64,000 nucleotides of DNA from Erwinia persicina NBRC 102418 (GCF_001571305.1 NZ_BCTN01000012.1:62001-126000); one strand, 5' to 3'; positions 9,582-19,050 are shown, counted from the stretch's first letter. Notes: generated from the letters alone by a model not told the origin. Translations and numbers: made by a program.

Positions 9582-10622
9582 TCAGGCTCTGACTTTACGG
9601 TATTCAGGATGCGTATTGACGCCCCAGAAACCACTCAGCGTACTGACAATCGCGCCAATTAATAATCCGATGAAGGACCAGAGAGCAATTTTCGCGCCTG
9701 CCTTAGCGGCGGCATCGGCTTTCTCTTTGGCTTTTTCTTTAAACTCTGCATATTTCACCTTCGCTTCGTTCACATTCTTTTCTAACTGCGACAGACGCTG
9801 ATTCACTTCCTGTACAGTTTTATCGCGAGTCTGAATAAAGTTTTCGACCGCTTTGTCCGCTTCTTCAGGCGTCATGCTGGTATTCTGCACCAGCGCCTGC
9901 TTCACCTCATTTTTATCAATCGCCTGGCTAAGGGCTTCCGCCCGGCTTTTAAGTTTATCTGTTAATCCCTTAATAACGGCATCACTGTTATCAGGATTTA
10001 CCGCCAGGTTTTTCACCGCGCTGGCAACATCTTTACCCGCTTCTTCCAGCTGTGTCTGCAGATATTCCGGCTGCAGCTCTTTAATACCGCTTTTTTTCAG
10101 GGCCTGAACAACCTGATCGTCGGCATTATCCGGATTGAGTTTGGTATCCAGGCCAAGATCACCATAGATATTCTGGCCGATGCTGGCGGCCCCCTGTGCG
10201 GCCTGACCGGCCACGCTGCCCATTCCACTGGCCAGGCTGCCGGTGGCTGACGCCACGCTGCCCACGGCGCTTCCGGCCGTATTCAGGATCCCGCCTACGG
10301 CGGCAAATCCCAGCACCGTGGCCACCAGCAGGGATGTGGCCCAGATAAGGAAACCGTGGATGGCACCGTCCGTGCCAGCCAGACGGCCGGTAATAAAGCC
10401 ACCGCACGCCAGACTGATCACCACCCCGATAACGGACCAGGCTAATACCGCCGTGTCGGCCCCATTGACGATGTCATCCGACTTGGGCGACAGCATGGAT
10501 AGACCCAGGCTGGTGCCCAGCATGGTTAAAAGAAGAGAGATCGCCATCGCCGTTACCACACCGGCAATAATACTTCCCCACGAAACACGTTTGGTGAGCG
10601 CCAGCTCATTTCTCAGTTCCAT
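9582..10622 (-). CDS. Hypothetical membrane protein with long helical soluble domain
   Basis: 346 residues. The N-terminal third has three hydrophobic spans (about 14-41, 59-80 and 88-112) ending in a small-residue stretch of Gly, Ala and Ser (GSAVGSVASATGSLASG). Residues about 150-310 are charged, predicted helical and coiled-coil-like (EVNQRLSQLEKNVNEAKVKY), ending in a Lys/Ala-rich late-embryogenesis-like stretch. A last span (about 313-335) precedes a short tail. GGAG seven bases upstream supports the start. The gene is monocistronic with its own terminator. I do not recognise the family or a function; the layout suggests an envelope-stress or scaffold-type protein, but that is a guess. 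Confidence 0.75.
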   Translation of the reverse strand: MELRNELALTKRVSWGSIIAGVVTAMAISLLLTMLGTSLGLSMLSPKSDDIVNGADTAVLAWSVIGVVISLACGGFITGRLAGTDGAIHGFLIWATSLLVATVLGFAAVGGILNTAGSAVGSVASATGSLASGMGSVAGQAAQGAASIGQNIYGDLGLDTKLNPDNADDQVVQALKKSGIKELQPEYLQTQLEEAGKDVASAVKNLAVNPDNSDAVIKGLTDKLKSRAEALSQAIDKNEVKQALVQNTSMTPEEADKAVENFIQTRDKTVQEVNQRLSQLEKNVNEAKVKYAEFKEKAKEKADAAAKAGAKIALWSFIGLLIGAIVSTLSGFWGVNTHPEYRKVRA

Positions 10623-10948
10623 TTTTAGACTCCAGTCTGAAATTACAGGAATTATTGCCGTTTGCGTTTTGAGTATAGGTGGCAGTTCAGACTATTGGCG
10701 ATATTAATAAAATAAATAAGCAAAGTTATAGGCATCAGTCAGTTAGCAGGGAGATATTTGTAACACCCCTTCCCTTTTCATTTACAACAAAAACAACACC
10801 CCTGAAAAGACGCGTGTATTATCTCTCGGGTAAGTTAAAGCCGCGTTTTAAATACCGCTATTCCATAGAGCAGAAACCCGCATTACGCCATATTAATAAA
10901 AATGATGCATTCAGAAATGAGTAAAACTATTTCGGGTGGAAATGATAT
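10623..10948. other. AT-rich intergenic region upstream of the 9582-10622 gene
   Basis: It carries the promoter region of the minus-strand membrane-protein gene and ends at the SdsR terminator. In E. coli an antisense RNA (RyeA/SraC) begins close to the 3' end of SdsR on the opposite strand, which would be near 10910 here on the plus strand. I cannot identify its promoter with confidence. No protein gene is apparent. Confidence 0.45.
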
Positions 10949-11048
10949 AAAAAAAGACCAAAGACGATTCCTGTCTTTGGTCCAGGGAAATGGCTCTTTT
11001 CAGAGCCGTGCGCTAAAAGTTGGCATTATTGCAGGCGATTCGCCTTGC
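10949..11048 (-). ncRNA. sdsR: SdsR (RyeB) small RNA
   Basis: On the minus strand this starts GCAAGGCGAATCGCCTGC, continues through AATGCCAACTTTTAGCGC, then a GGCTCT/AGAGCC hairpin and ATTTCCCTGG. It ends in a 10-bp hairpin (GACCAAAGAC with GTCTTTGGTC) and seven Ts. This is essentially the SdsR sequence I recall from Salmonella and E. coli, and it sits next to yebY as in those genomes. SdsR is a stationary-phase Hfq-binding RNA that represses targets such as ompD, tolC and mutS. The terminator stem differs from the enteric version in both arms in a compensatory way, which supports the RNA structure. Confidence 0.93.
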
Positions 11049-11055
11049 ACTTTAA

Positions 11056-11062
11056 AAGATAG
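11056..11062 (-). promoter_or_regulatory. sdsR minus-10 element, sigma-S type
   Basis: On the minus strand the element reads CTATCTT, seven bases before the inferred RNA start at 11048. This is close to the CTATACT preferred by sigma-S, and SdsR is known to be sigma-S dependent. Confidence 0.7.
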
Positions 11063-11180
11063 ACCAGGCGCAGGGGTTTTCCAGCGACAGGCAGCCCAAC
11101 CAGTGGACGGATTATCAGCGTTGTGATCGCGGCGGCAGAAACGGACAGGCGGGGTTCAGCGTAGTGAATGCCAACGGGTT

Positions 11181-11208
11181 GCAGGCACCTCCTGTGGGAG
11201 ATGCCTGC
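11181..11208 (-). terminator. Hairpin downstream of yebY, possible weak terminator
   Basis: GCAGGCA and CTCC pair with GGAG and TGCCTGC around a 4-base loop, with one C-A mismatch. It starts nine bases past the yebY stop codon but no T run follows on either strand, so termination here is uncertain. Confidence 0.4.
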
Positions 11209-11217
11209 TCAGGGCGG

Positions 11218-11556
11218 TCAGCGACAGAGTTTTTCCGCACGGGCCACGATCGGGGCCAGGCTCTTTTTATGTCCCGGATTGGCCGGATCATCCGCAAGGA
11301 TTTTTTCAATCGGGAATCCCGCTTTAATCTGCCCGGATTTCACCTTTTCTTCCGCGGCGGCGTTAAGCGGATACTGCACCAGCGTGCCGTCATTAATCGC
11401 CAGCAGCACGTTCCCTTTCTCGCAGCTCAGCATCATCTCTTCACGCACGAACGGCCAGTTATCTTTGCCCATATCGAACCGGCTAACGGTTTCAATACCG
11501 GCTGCGGCACTGCCGCTGATGCCAAGAGCGATGCATAAAAATGCCAAATTTTTCAT
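11218..11556 (-). CDS. yebY: YebY, exported DUF2511 protein
   Basis: 112 residues; E. coli YebY is about the same length. A signal peptide (MKNLAFLCIALGISGSAAAG, cleavage about residue 19) precedes a small periplasmic domain with two cysteines (C45 in LSCEKGN and the penultimate C111) that could form a disulfide. The function is not established. Its position downstream of yobA and yebZ links it to copper handling. It lies about 65 bases after yebZ on the same strand. Confidence 0.9.
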   Translation of the reverse strand: MKNLAFLCIALGISGSAAAGIETVSRFDMGKDNWPFVREEMMLSCEKGNVLLAINDGTLVQYPLNAAAEEKVKSGQIKAGFPIEKILADDPANPGHKKSLAPIVARAEKLCR

Positions 11557-11621
11557 TTAGTTAACACCTCAAACGATAAAACACTTACTGAACAGGAATA
11601 ACGTGTCGGGCCATTGCCCGC

Positions 11622-12500
11622 TCAGGCAGGCTCCAGCGTGGCGAACACTCCGACCACCAGCAGTACTGCCGCCGCCAGGCCAACCTCCACCAGCGTGCTG
11701 GTGATAAACCGCTGCTCCGCCCCCCCCGCACTGCGCTGAAAGCGCGGCACCAGGCAGTAGCGGTTATAAAGGGCAACCGCGACCATCACGCCGACCAGCA
11801 GCGTTTTCACCACCAGCAGCTGGCTGTAAAGCCGGAAGCTGGCAGGCGGCCAGCCTAACAGCAGCAGCGCGTTGATCGCGCCGCTGACCACCACCAGCGT
11901 GACGGCCAGGTGCCCGTAACGCGAAAAGCGCATCATGGTCACCACGGCATCGTGACGCTGCCCCGGCCTTCGGGCGTCGCGCATCAGGATAATCAGCGGC
12001 AGCAACCCGCCCGCCCAGAAGGCGGCACTGAGCAGATGCACCATCTGATTCACGCGCTGAAACAGGCCGCCCCAGCCGTCCAGCATCGCCGCGTGACCGG
12101 TAAAAGCCAGCCCGGCAAGCTGAAACAGCGCGCAGATCAGCAGCGTGCGCTGGCGTGGCTCGCCCTGTAACGTCAGGCTCAGGCAGCCAAGGATCGCCAG
12201 CGCCAGCTGTCCCTGCCAGACGCGACCAAACTGCGTCTGCAGGACGGCCAGCCAGACGTCGGGATCCAGCGTATCCTGCCAGCCGTCGCCCATCTGGCCG
12301 GTCTGTGCTGCCAGCAGCAGCACCGCACTCAGCAGCACCAGCCAGCAGGCGACGATGGCTGACGGCATCAGCCGCTGCGCAAGGTGGGTCCGGTAACGCT
12401 CCGGGGCCAGCCACGCGATATATATCGCTGTTCCGGCCAGCGACATCAGTGCAGCAAAATGCAGCCAGCGGCACAGAATATAGAAGCTGGTCAGCGCCAT
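11622..12500 (-). CDS. yebZ: YebZ, CopD-family inner membrane copper protein
   Basis: 292 residues with about eight hydrophobic spans. Histidines typical of CopD sit in membrane segments: H14 in RWLHFAAL, one in TGHAAMLD, one in MVHLLSAAFWAGG and one in YGHLAVT. CopD proteins work with periplasmic CopC in copper uptake across the inner membrane. The start codon is one base beyond the yobA stop, so translation is probably coupled. The yobA-yebZ-yebY order is that of E. coli. Confidence 0.92.
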   Translation of the reverse strand: MALTSFYILCRWLHFAALMSLAGTAIYIAWLAPERYRTHLAQRLMPSAIVACWLVLLSAVLLLAAQTGQMGDGWQDTLDPDVWLAVLQTQFGRVWQGQLALAILGCLSLTLQGEPRQRTLLICALFQLAGLAFTGHAAMLDGWGGLFQRVNQMVHLLSAAFWAGGLLPLIILMRDARRPGQRHDAVVTMMRFSRYGHLAVTLVVVSGAINALLLLGWPPASFRLYSQLLVVKTLLVGVMVAVALYNRYCLVPRFQRSAGGAEQRFITSTLVEVGLAAAVLLVVGVFATLEPA

Positions 12501-12501
12501 C

Positions 12502-12873
12502 TTATTTCACGCTAAAGGTGTAATTCCCTTTCGTCTTATGGCCGTCCACCGACAGCACGTGCCATTTCACCGCATACTCCCCACGGGAAAGCGGCTGCTT
12601 AAACTGCACGCGCAGCGTGTTGTGCTGTTGCGGGTCGCGCGCGGCTTTGAGCTGCTCGACGGGCTGTTTGTCCGTACGACTGATCTCTACGCCACTGAAC
12701 GCGGGTTCAATATCTTCGCTGAAGGTGATGGTCAGCGATTCAGGCCATTCGCTGCCGGCCGGATTCACCGCCGTATACTGGCTTTTCAGATGGGCGTGGG
12801 CGGAAGCCTGCTGGGCAAAAAGAGCGGCGATCAGTACGCCGGAAACCCTGAAGAAGTGTCGCATATGTCGCAA
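12502..12873 (-). CDS. yobA: YobA, CopC-family periplasmic copper-binding protein
   Basis: 123 residues with a signal peptide predicted to end at A25 (QQASA). The mature protein would begin HAHLKSQ. An N-terminal histidine together with the C-terminal VDGHKTKGNY motif forms the Cu(II) site of CopC proteins. The immunoglobulin-like fold signature SEDIEPAFSG is also present. A second ATG three codons in is an alternative start. It heads the yobA-yebZ-yebY operon and is divergent from holE. Confidence 0.92.
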   Translation of the reverse strand: MRHMRHFFRVSGVLIAALFAQQASAHAHLKSQYTAVNPAGSEWPESLTITFSEDIEPAFSGVEISRTDKQPVEQLKAARDPQQHNTLRVQFKQPLSRGEYAVKWHVLSVDGHKTKGNYTFSVK

Positions 12874-13029
12874 TGTTCCTTAGCGGGACGCAGCCCCTGG
12901 CTGCTGAGGCCGAAAGGATACCCCGCTTAAAAACAGGTGTCGAGGTAAGAGCGACGATCAATGGCTCACCGGGCTTGCTAATCCGTGTCTTCTGCATTAT
13001 TTTTTGCCCCTTAACAGGGGGAGAAAACC

Positions 13030-13260
13030 ATGAGCTACAATCTGGCCACGCTGCCGCAGGACGAAAAAGACAAGGTCAATGTCGATCTGGCGGCCGCTGG
13101 GGTCGCATTTAAAGAGCGCTACAATATGCCGGTTATCGCGGAAATGGTGCTGCGTGAGCAGCCCGAAGCGCTGCATGACTGGTTTCGTGAACGGTTAACC
13201 CACTATCGCCAGGCTTCGCTGTCTCTCTCACGTCTGCCGTATGAACCGAAGCCAAAATAG
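13030..13260 (+). CDS. holE: HolE, DNA polymerase III theta subunit
   Basis: 76 residues, the family length. Theta binds and stabilises the epsilon proofreading subunit of the replicative polymerase. The stretch [20 protein letters not shown] is nearly identical to E. coli HolE, and the tail [10 protein letters not shown] is also conserved. The ribosome site GGGGAG precedes the ATG. It is divergent from the copper operon. Confidence 0.96.
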   Translation: MSYNLATLPQDEKDKVNVDLAAAGVAFKERYNMPVIAEMVLREQPEALHDWFRERLTHYRQASLSLSRLPYEPKPK

Positions 13261-13327
13261 TGGCTTGTATTTTATTACCGCTTCGGTTGAGATAAGACAT
13301 TAAACATCCCTTTAACGGTGAGCTTTT

Positions 13328-14086
13328 ATGTCCCAGTGGACTATCGCAGCAGCACAGTCAGGTTCGCGTCCGGGTGACCTTTCCTGGAATATCCAGCACC
13401 ATCTTGATTTTGTAGAACAGGCTGCCACCCAGGGGGTGGATCTGCTGATGTTTCCCGAACTGTCCCTGACGGGCTACGAGCTCCCGCTGGTGGCCGATCT
13501 GGCCCTCTCGGTAGACGATGCGCTGCTGCACCCTTTTGCTGTGGCGGCGCAGGAGCATCAGATGGGGATCAGCATCGGACTGCCGTTAAAAGCAGACGAT
13601 AACGTTCGTCTTTCCGCCCTGACTTTCCTGCCGGATGGTACCCGCATTGCCTACAGCAAACGTAACCTTTTTGGTCCGGAGAAAGAGATTTTCACCCCCG
13701 GCAATACGGTGCCGATTTTTGGCTATCAGCATCATCAGGTCGCCATGGCCATCTGTGCCGATATCAGCGTTGAAGAGTTTGCCCGGGATGCTTCAGTTCG
13801 TGGAGCCGACCTCTATGCCACCAGCGTGCTGGTCTCAGAGAAAGGGTATGACACCGACTGCGGTCATCTGGCCCGCTGGTCACGGGAGTATAAAATGGCG
13901 GTACTGATGGCAAACCACGCCTGGCCTACAGGTGGTTATCAGTGCGCCGGAAAAAGTGCCTTCTGGGATGCGCAGGGCCACCAGGTGATCCGGGGTGGCG
14001 AGGGAGAGCAGCTGATTATCGCCCGCCGTGACGGTAATCATTGGCAAGGGGAGGCGCATTCGTTACCCTGCCCGTCGGTTCTGTAA
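13328..14086 (+). CDS. yobB: YobB, carbon-nitrogen hydrolase family (nitrilase superfamily)
   Basis: 252 residues with the complete nitrilase-superfamily catalytic triad: E44 (MFPELSLTGYE), K111 (YSKRNLF) and C143 (AICADIS). These enzymes hydrolyse amides or nitriles; the natural substrate of YobB is not known. It is longer than the roughly 218-residue E. coli version and looks intact. It sits between holE and exoX and ends 12 bases before exoX, so it may be co-transcribed with it. Confidence 0.9.
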   Translation: MSQWTIAAAQSGSRPGDLSWNIQHHLDFVEQAATQGVDLLMFPELSLTGYELPLVADLALSVDDALLHPFAVAAQEHQMGISIGLPLKADDNVRLSALTFLPDGTRIAYSKRNLFGPEKEIFTPGNTVPIFGYQHHQVAMAICADISVEEFARDASVRGADLYATSVLVSEKGYDTDCGHLARWSREYKMAVLMANHAWPTGGYQCAGKSAFWDAQGHQVIRGGEGEQLIIARRDGNHWQGEAHSLPCPSVL

Positions 14087-14098
14087 ACGGGAGAAATT

Positions 14099-14764
14099 AT
14101 GTTACGCGTGATAGACACGGAAACCTGCGGCCTGCAGGGGGGGATTGTCGAGGTGGCGTCGGTGGACGTGATTGCCGGGCAGATCGTCAATCCGATGAGC
14201 GATCTGATCTCACCCGACCGGCCTATCAGTCATCAGGCGATGGCGGTACATAAGATTACGGAAGCGATGGTGCGGGGCAAACCGACGATTGAACAGGCCA
14301 TCAGCCGTTATCACGGCAGCCCCTATTACGTCGCACATAATGCCAGCTTCGACCGGCGTATGCTGCCGGAAATGCACGGGGAATGGATCTGCACCATGGC
14401 CCTCTCCCGCCGCCTGTGGCCGGGTCTGAAATACAGTAACCAGGCACTGCGCGAGGCCCTGCAGCTGGAGGTTACCCCGCCTGCCGACCTGCACGCACAC
14501 CGCGCCCTGTACGACTGTTATGTCACCGCCGCGCTGCTGATCCGTATTATGTCGTTCAGCGGCTGGGATGCGCCGGAAATGATCCGCCGGATAAACGTCA
14601 AGGGGTCGTTCAATACGTTCCCGTTCGGGAAATATCGTGGGCAGAAAGTGGATGATGTAGCGAAGTCAGACCCGGGATATCTAAAGTGGATGTTAAAAAA
14701 CATCCCGGATCTGAAACCCGACTTACGCAGCGCGATGCAGCGGGCGTTAAGCGCGGTAGATTAA
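14099..14764 (+). CDS. exoX: Exodeoxyribonuclease X
   Basis: 221 residues. ExoX is a 3'-5' exonuclease of the DnaQ (DEDDh) family that acts in mismatch repair and UV tolerance. The first metal ligands are D6 and E8 (VIDTETCG). The second aspartate is in HNASFDRRM, and the general-base histidine and last aspartate are in [13 protein letters not shown] good ribosome site (GGGAG) lies before the ATG. Its last four bases overlap the convergent ptrB gene. Confidence 0.95.
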   Translation: MLRVIDTETCGLQGGIVEVASVDVIAGQIVNPMSDLISPDRPISHQAMAVHKITEAMVRGKPTIEQAISRYHGSPYYVAHNASFDRRMLPEMHGEWICTMALSRRLWPGLKYSNQALREALQLEVTPPADLHAHRALYDCYVTAALLIRIMSFSGWDAPEMIRRINVKGSFNTFPFGKYRGQKVDDVAKSDPGYLKWMLKNIPDLKPDLRSAMQRALSAVD

Positions 14765-16818
14765 GCGGTTGCCGGCAGCAGGCCGGTTGCCAGCGCGATC
14801 AGAAACGCATATTCCAGCGCCACCCCTTCATAGGCTTTGAAACGCCCTGATTTACCGCCGTGGCCGGCATCCATATCGGTATGCAGCAGCAGCAGATGGT
14901 CATCGGTTTTCAGTTCCCGCAGTTTTGCCACCCATTTTGCCGGTTCCCAGTACTGCACCTGTGAGTCATGCAGGCCGGTGGTTATCAGCAGATGCGGGTA
15001 GTCCTGCGCCGTGACGTTGTCATAGGGGCTGTACTGCTTAATGTAGTGATAATACTGCTCTTCCGCCGGGTTGCCCCACTCGTCATATTCGCCGGTGGTG
15101 AGCGGAATACTTTCATCCAGCATCGTGGTGACCACGTCAACAAACGGCACCTGAGCGACGACGCCGCGAAAACGCGCCGGGGCCATATTCAGCACCGCAC
15201 CCATCAGCAGGCCACCCGCGCTTCCGCCCATCGCGTACAGTTTTTCCGGGTCACCGTACTGTCTTTCGATCAATGCATCGGTGATATCGATAAAGTCGTG
15301 GAAAGTGTTCATCTTGTTCAGCAGGCGGCCATCATCGTACCACTGCTGTCCCATCTCACCGCCGCCGCGGATATGGGTCAGTGCGAAAACAAAGCCACGA
15401 TCCAGCAGGCTGAGGCGGCTGGCGCTAAAATCGGCATCCATACTGCTGCCGTACGAGCCATAACCATAGACCAGCAGCGGGTTCGTCCCCGGCAGATAGC
15501 GATCCTTACGGTAAACCAGTGATACCGGTACGTCCACGCCGTCACGCATGGTGATCCAGTGGCGTTCACTGCGATAGCTACTGGCATCAAAGCCTTTAAC
15601 CTCGGTCTGCTTCAGCACCTCACGTTCACCGCTGTCCAGATCCAGTTCAAACAGCGTATCCGGGGTGGTCATGGAAGAGTAGCCGTAACGTACCTTGCTA
15701 CTGTCGGGCGTCGGATTATGGCCAATCCAGGTCACGTAGGCCGGGTCGTCAAAGGCGATACTGCGGCTTTCTTTACTCGCCCAGTGGATCTGGCGCAGAC
15801 GGGTCAGCCCCTGCTCACGCTCTTCCACCACCAGCCAGTCGCGGAACAGCGTATAGCCTTCCAGCACCACCGCGTCACGCGGGGCTATCAGGGCCTGCCA
15901 CTCCTGCTCTTCCACCTTGTCGGTGCGGTACAGCCCGAAGTTCTTGCCCTCACGGTTGGAGCGCACGTAAAAGTGGTCCTGGTAGTGGTCAACGCTGTAC
16001 TCGTGATCTTTACGGCGCGCACAGAACAGACGGGGTTGGGCATCGGCCTGTGCCGCATCCAGCAGCAGGATCTCGCTGGTGGTGCTGCTGCCAAGGGCAA
16101 TCGCCACGTACGCTTCTGACGTGGTTTTATAGACGCTGACATAAAAGGTGTCATCCTGCTCTTCATAGACCAACTGGTCCTGCTGCTGCGGCGTACCCAG
16201 TGTATGCCGCCAGACCTGGTAAGGCAGCAGCGTCTGTTTGTCCTTCAGTACATAGTAGAGGGTTTGTGAATCACTGGCCCACGCCATTGCGGAGGATACC
16301 CCTTCCAGCACCTCCGGATACCACTCCCCGCTCTGCAGATTACACAGCCGAATGCCGTATACCCGACGCGAGAGAAAATCTTCCGCCACCGCCATGATCT
16401 GATTATCCGGGCTGATGGCCACACCGCCGAGCGTATAGAACTCGTGTCCCTCTGCCCGCAGGTTGCCATCAAGCAGCGTATCCCACTGCTCAGGCGTCGT
16501 CGTCCCGGCAGGCTGGCGGGCGTAAATAGTGTACTCGTTCCCCTCTTCATAGCGGCTCTGATAGCGGTAGCCACGCTTAACGTAAGGCACCGAGTGGTCA
16601 CGCGCCGGAATGCGATCGATAATCTCCTGCAGCAACTCAGCCTGTAGCGTCTTCTGCGGCTGCAACTGCTGCTCGCAGAAGGCGTTCTCTTCACGCAGGT
16701 AGGCCAGCACCTCAGGATCTTCACGCTCGTCGTCGCGCAGCCAGTAGTAGTGGTCAGTTCGTGTATCGCCGTGCAACGACAGGGTATGGGGGATTTTTTT
16801 CGCTTTTGGAGGTGTCAT
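14761..16818 (-). CDS. ptrB: Oligopeptidase B (protease II)
   Basis: Cytoplasmic serine peptidase of the prolyl oligopeptidase family (S9A) that cleaves short peptides after Arg or Lys. An N-terminal beta-propeller precedes the alpha/beta hydrolase domain with triad S533 (GGSAGG), D618 (GLHDSQ) and H653 (AGHGGKSG). The frame is open to 16878, but [11 protein letters not shown] at 16818 aligns with the E. coli start and gives 685 residues against 686 in E. coli, with GAAGAG just upstream. The gene stands alone and converges on exoX. Confidence 0.95.
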   Translation of the reverse strand: MTPPKAKKIPHTLSLHGDTRTDHYYWLRDDEREDPEVLAYLREENAFCEQQLQPQKTLQAELLQEIIDRIPARDHSVPYVKRGYRYQSRYEEGNEYTIYARQPAGTTTPEQWDTLLDGNLRAEGHEFYTLGGVAISPDNQIMAVAEDFLSRRVYGIRLCNLQSGEWYPEVLEGVSSAMAWASDSQTLYYVLKDKQTLLPYQVWRHTLGTPQQQDQLVYEEQDDTFYVSVYKTTSEAYVAIALGSSTTSEILLLDAAQADAQPRLFCARRKDHEYSVDHYQDHFYVRSNREGKNFGLYRTDKVEEQEWQALIAPRDAVVLEGYTLFRDWLVVEEREQGLTRLRQIHWASKESRSIAFDDPAYVTWIGHNPTPDSSKVRYGYSSMTTPDTLFELDLDSGEREVLKQTEVKGFDASSYRSERHWITMRDGVDVPVSLVYRKDRYLPGTNPLLVYGYGSYGSSMDADFSASRLSLLDRGFVFALTHIRGGGEMGQQWYDDGRLLNKMNTFHDFIDITDALIERQYGDPEKLYAMGGSAGGLLMGAVLNMAPARFRGVVAQVPFVDVVTTMLDESIPLTTGEYDEWGNPAEEQYYHYIKQYSPYDNVTAQDYPHLLITTGLHDSQVQYWEPAKWVAKLRELKTDDHLLLLHTDMDAGHGGKSGRFKAYEGVALEYAFLIALATGLLPATA

Positions 16819-16946
16819 GGTCTCTTCGCTGTTGCTGTGCCTGTCTGTAAGGTTGGCAGCAAGCGCGCTGATTGCCAAGCAGTTATCGAGACTGGCCGCA
16901 ATTTTTAACGGGGCTACGCGGACGACGTTAACCGTCCGCGTCCGGA

Positions 16947-17600
16947 TCAGGCGGGGAGTTTTTGTTTCTCGGCGCGAATGTCAGTTTCAATCGACTCACG
17001 CACATCCTGTGGAATTTTCAACGCATCACCCAGCGCCTGCAGATAGCTGCGCTCCATAAAATGGTCAACGTCGATCACCAGATTGCTGAGGAAATAGACC
17101 TCGAGCGCCTCTTCTTCATTTTTCACGTCCACGGCCAGCTTCTGTGGATCGAGCGGAGAATCGATGGCGCGCTGCACCAGCTGTTCACCCTGCGCCCCCA
17201 GCCCGGACTGATGGATATGTTCATCAATGGCTTTACGTTCATCGCTGTCGATGTGCCCATCGCTTTTGGCGGCGAACACCAGCGCCTCGATCAGTCGCTC
17301 AGCCCGGCGATCAACGGGAGAACTCTGCTGGCCGAAACCAGGCTGATCCTGATGCGTTTCACTGACGCGCTGCTTGTATTTATTCCACAGTAGTGCACCT
17401 GCAGCAGCGCCGCCACCGATGATGACGGCATTTTTGCCATACTTCATCAGCAGGTTGCGTGAGGATTTGCTGGCAATCAACAAACCAGCCAGCCCCCCAA
17501 GCGCTCCGGGTGCCAGCATTTTACTCAGCCCTTCGCCGCCGCCGGAAGATTTACCTGTTTTACCTAATACCGTCTGAATCTGTTGCAGCCAGTTACTCAT
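16947..17600 (-). CDS. yebE: YebE, DUF533/TerB-like inner membrane protein
   Basis: 217 residues; E. coli YebE is about 219. A glycine-rich N-terminal membrane-associated region (about residues 31-70, [14 protein letters not shown] then [15 protein letters not shown]) precedes a helical TerB-like domain with the conserved [10 protein letters not shown]. In E. coli it is an envelope-stress (Cpx) regulated gene of unknown role; I did not find a convincing CpxR box upstream. It is monocistronic and divergent from the next gene. Confidence 0.9.
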   Translation of the reverse strand: MSNWLQQIQTVLGKTGKSSGGGEGLSKMLAPGALGGLAGLLIASKSSRNLLMKYGKNAVIIGGGAAAGALLWNKYKQRVSETHQDQPGFGQQSSPVDRRAERLIEALVFAAKSDGHIDSDERKAIDEHIHQSGLGAQGEQLVQRAIDSPLDPQKLAVDVKNEEEALEVYFLSNLVIDVDHFMERSYLQALGDALKIPQDVRESIETDIRAEKQKLPA

Positions 17601-17800
17601 AAGTCAGTCCTTTTTTGCCCTAAAACACCACAATAGAACAGCCCACGTCAGGAAACGTCAAACGATGCAAAGGCTGTAAAATTTCCGGTTATTACGGACT
17701 CATTCCGCCACCTCTGTCCCCTGGCAGGCGTAAGGTTTGTTAAAACAGTCGAATGCACCTACCCTGAAACGGCATCAACCGCAGAGGAGAAACGGTAACC

Positions 17801-18622
17801 ATGGCACTTACAGCAAACCCGTTATTTATTAATACCATCCTGCTTGGTGGCAGCAGCGAAGAGAAACTGCGGGCGGCGGCCCTGGCCGGCTTTGACCAGG
17901 TGGAACTGTGGCAACAGGACGTGGACCATGCGGCCGGAGGGACCCCTGCACTGGCTGATTTGTGCCAGGCGCTGTCGCTGGGGCTGACAGACTATCAGGT
18001 CCTGCTGGATTTTGACGGTGCCCCTGACGGCCTGCGCGATGATAAGCGTCGGGAAGCACTGACGATGATGAAGACGGCGCAGCATCTCGGTGCCACGACG
18101 CTGCTGGTCCCCGCCTCGACACACCCACTGAGTTGCGAAGATCGCATTGACGAGGATTTGCGCTGGCTGGTCCGGCAGGCGGCAGAGCATGACCTGCGTA
18201 TCGCCTATGAAGCGATGGCCTGGAGTCGTCACGTCACTAATCCCGCCGAAGCATGGCAGCGCGTGCGGCAGATTGACGCCGAGAATCTGGGGCTGGTGGT
18301 GGATGCGTTTCACCTGTTTGTGCGGCAGAGAACTCTGGCAGATCTTGCGGGAATTCCGGCAGACAGGATCTTTCTGGTGCAGCTCTCAGACCTGGACTGG
18401 CAGCCGGATGCGCAACAGCTGGTCGATACCGCCCGTCATCAGCGCCTGTTACCCGGTGAAGGACACTACCCCCTGAAGGCGTTATTGCAGCATTTGCAGC
18501 AGATCGGCTATCAGGGGCCGCTGGGGCTGGAGGTGTTTAACGATGCCCGTCAGGCGGCCTGTCCGGCGCAGACGGCAGACGCGGCGATGGCATCGTTACA
18601 GAATTTACTGCAGGAAGGGTAA
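17801..18622 (+). CDS. Sugar phosphate isomerase/epimerase family TIM-barrel protein
   Basis: 273 residues of the xylose-isomerase-like TIM barrel family (AP endonuclease 2 fold). Likely metal ligands are the acidic residues in IAYEAMAW, LVVDAFHLF and LGLEVFND, and the histidines following them. The GEGHYPL loop is typical. Substrates in this family range from sugar epimers to 3-dehydroshikimate, so the reaction is unassigned. AGGAG upstream supports the ATG. It lies between yebE and yebG, where E. coli carries yebF, so it is a lineage-specific occupant. Confidence 0.8.
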   Translation: MALTANPLFINTILLGGSSEEKLRAAALAGFDQVELWQQDVDHAAGGTPALADLCQALSLGLTDYQVLLDFDGAPDGLRDDKRREALTMMKTAQHLGATTLLVPASTHPLSCEDRIDEDLRWLVRQAAEHDLRIAYEAMAWSRHVTNPAEAWQRVRQIDAENLGLVVDAFHLFVRQRTLADLAGIPADRIFLVQLSDLDWQPDAQQLVDTARHQRLLPGEGHYPLKALLQHLQQIGYQGPLGLEVFNDARQAACPAQTADAAMASLQNLLQEG

Positions 18623-18726
18623 CGGGCTTTCGTTCGGCACTGGCGGGCAGCGGAAAATAACGTCAGGGAGGCTGACCGAAATAAAGTCAGCCACTGTACA
18701 GGGATAGATTTGATGTCATGGGCGAA

Positions 18727-19032
18727 TCAGGCCGATTTAACCGCCCGCAGCTTGCCTTCGGCATTCTCTTCACTGTCACCGGCAACGGAATTGTCTTCCG
18801 GCAGCTTTCCGCTACGCAATATTTGCTGCAGGGCATCTTTGTTTTCTGCCATAAACAGGCCCAGCGCTTCGCCCTGCTGCTCTTCCATTTCCAGCTTGCT
18901 GCCGATTAGCCAGTCGGCGAAGACTTCTGCCAGGTCGAGCATCTTGTCGTAAGCATCCGCTTCTTTTTTGCTGGCAAATGTCATCTTTTCCTCACCTTTT
19001 CTGACGACAACGTACTTGATTTCAACAGCCAT
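18727..19032 (-). CDS. yebG: YebG, SOS-induced DNA damage protein
   Basis: 101 residues; E. coli YebG is 96. The conserved N terminus MAVEIKYVVVRKGEEKMTFASKKEAD continues into the helical domain DLAEVFADWL. The C-terminal acidic tail is variable. YebG is a LexA-regulated protein of unknown biochemical role. A near-perfect LexA box lies 19-34 bases upstream of the start codon, and the divergent purT promoter shares the intergenic region. Confidence 0.95.
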   Translation of the reverse strand: MAVEIKYVVVRKGEEKMTFASKKEADAYDKMLDLAEVFADWLIGSKLEMEEQQGEALGLFMAENKDALQQILRSGKLPEDNSVAGDSEENAEGKLRAVKSA

Positions 19033-19050
19033 GATTTCCGTCCTGTTTAA

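Noticed and set aside
10900..11160. Antisense RNA RyeA/SraC opposite SdsR
   Set aside because: Expected from E. coli, but I could not identify its promoter or terminator here, so I mention it only as an expectation.
11764..12474. Long minus-strand frame (236 codons) inside yebZ
   Set aside because: Out-of-frame shadow of a GC-rich real gene; Ala/Arg-rich with no domain.
16819..16878. 20-codon extension of ptrB
   Set aside because: Family alignment and length support the start at 16818.
17601..17800. CpxR box upstream of yebE
   Set aside because: Only single GTAAA half-sites, not a spaced direct repeat.
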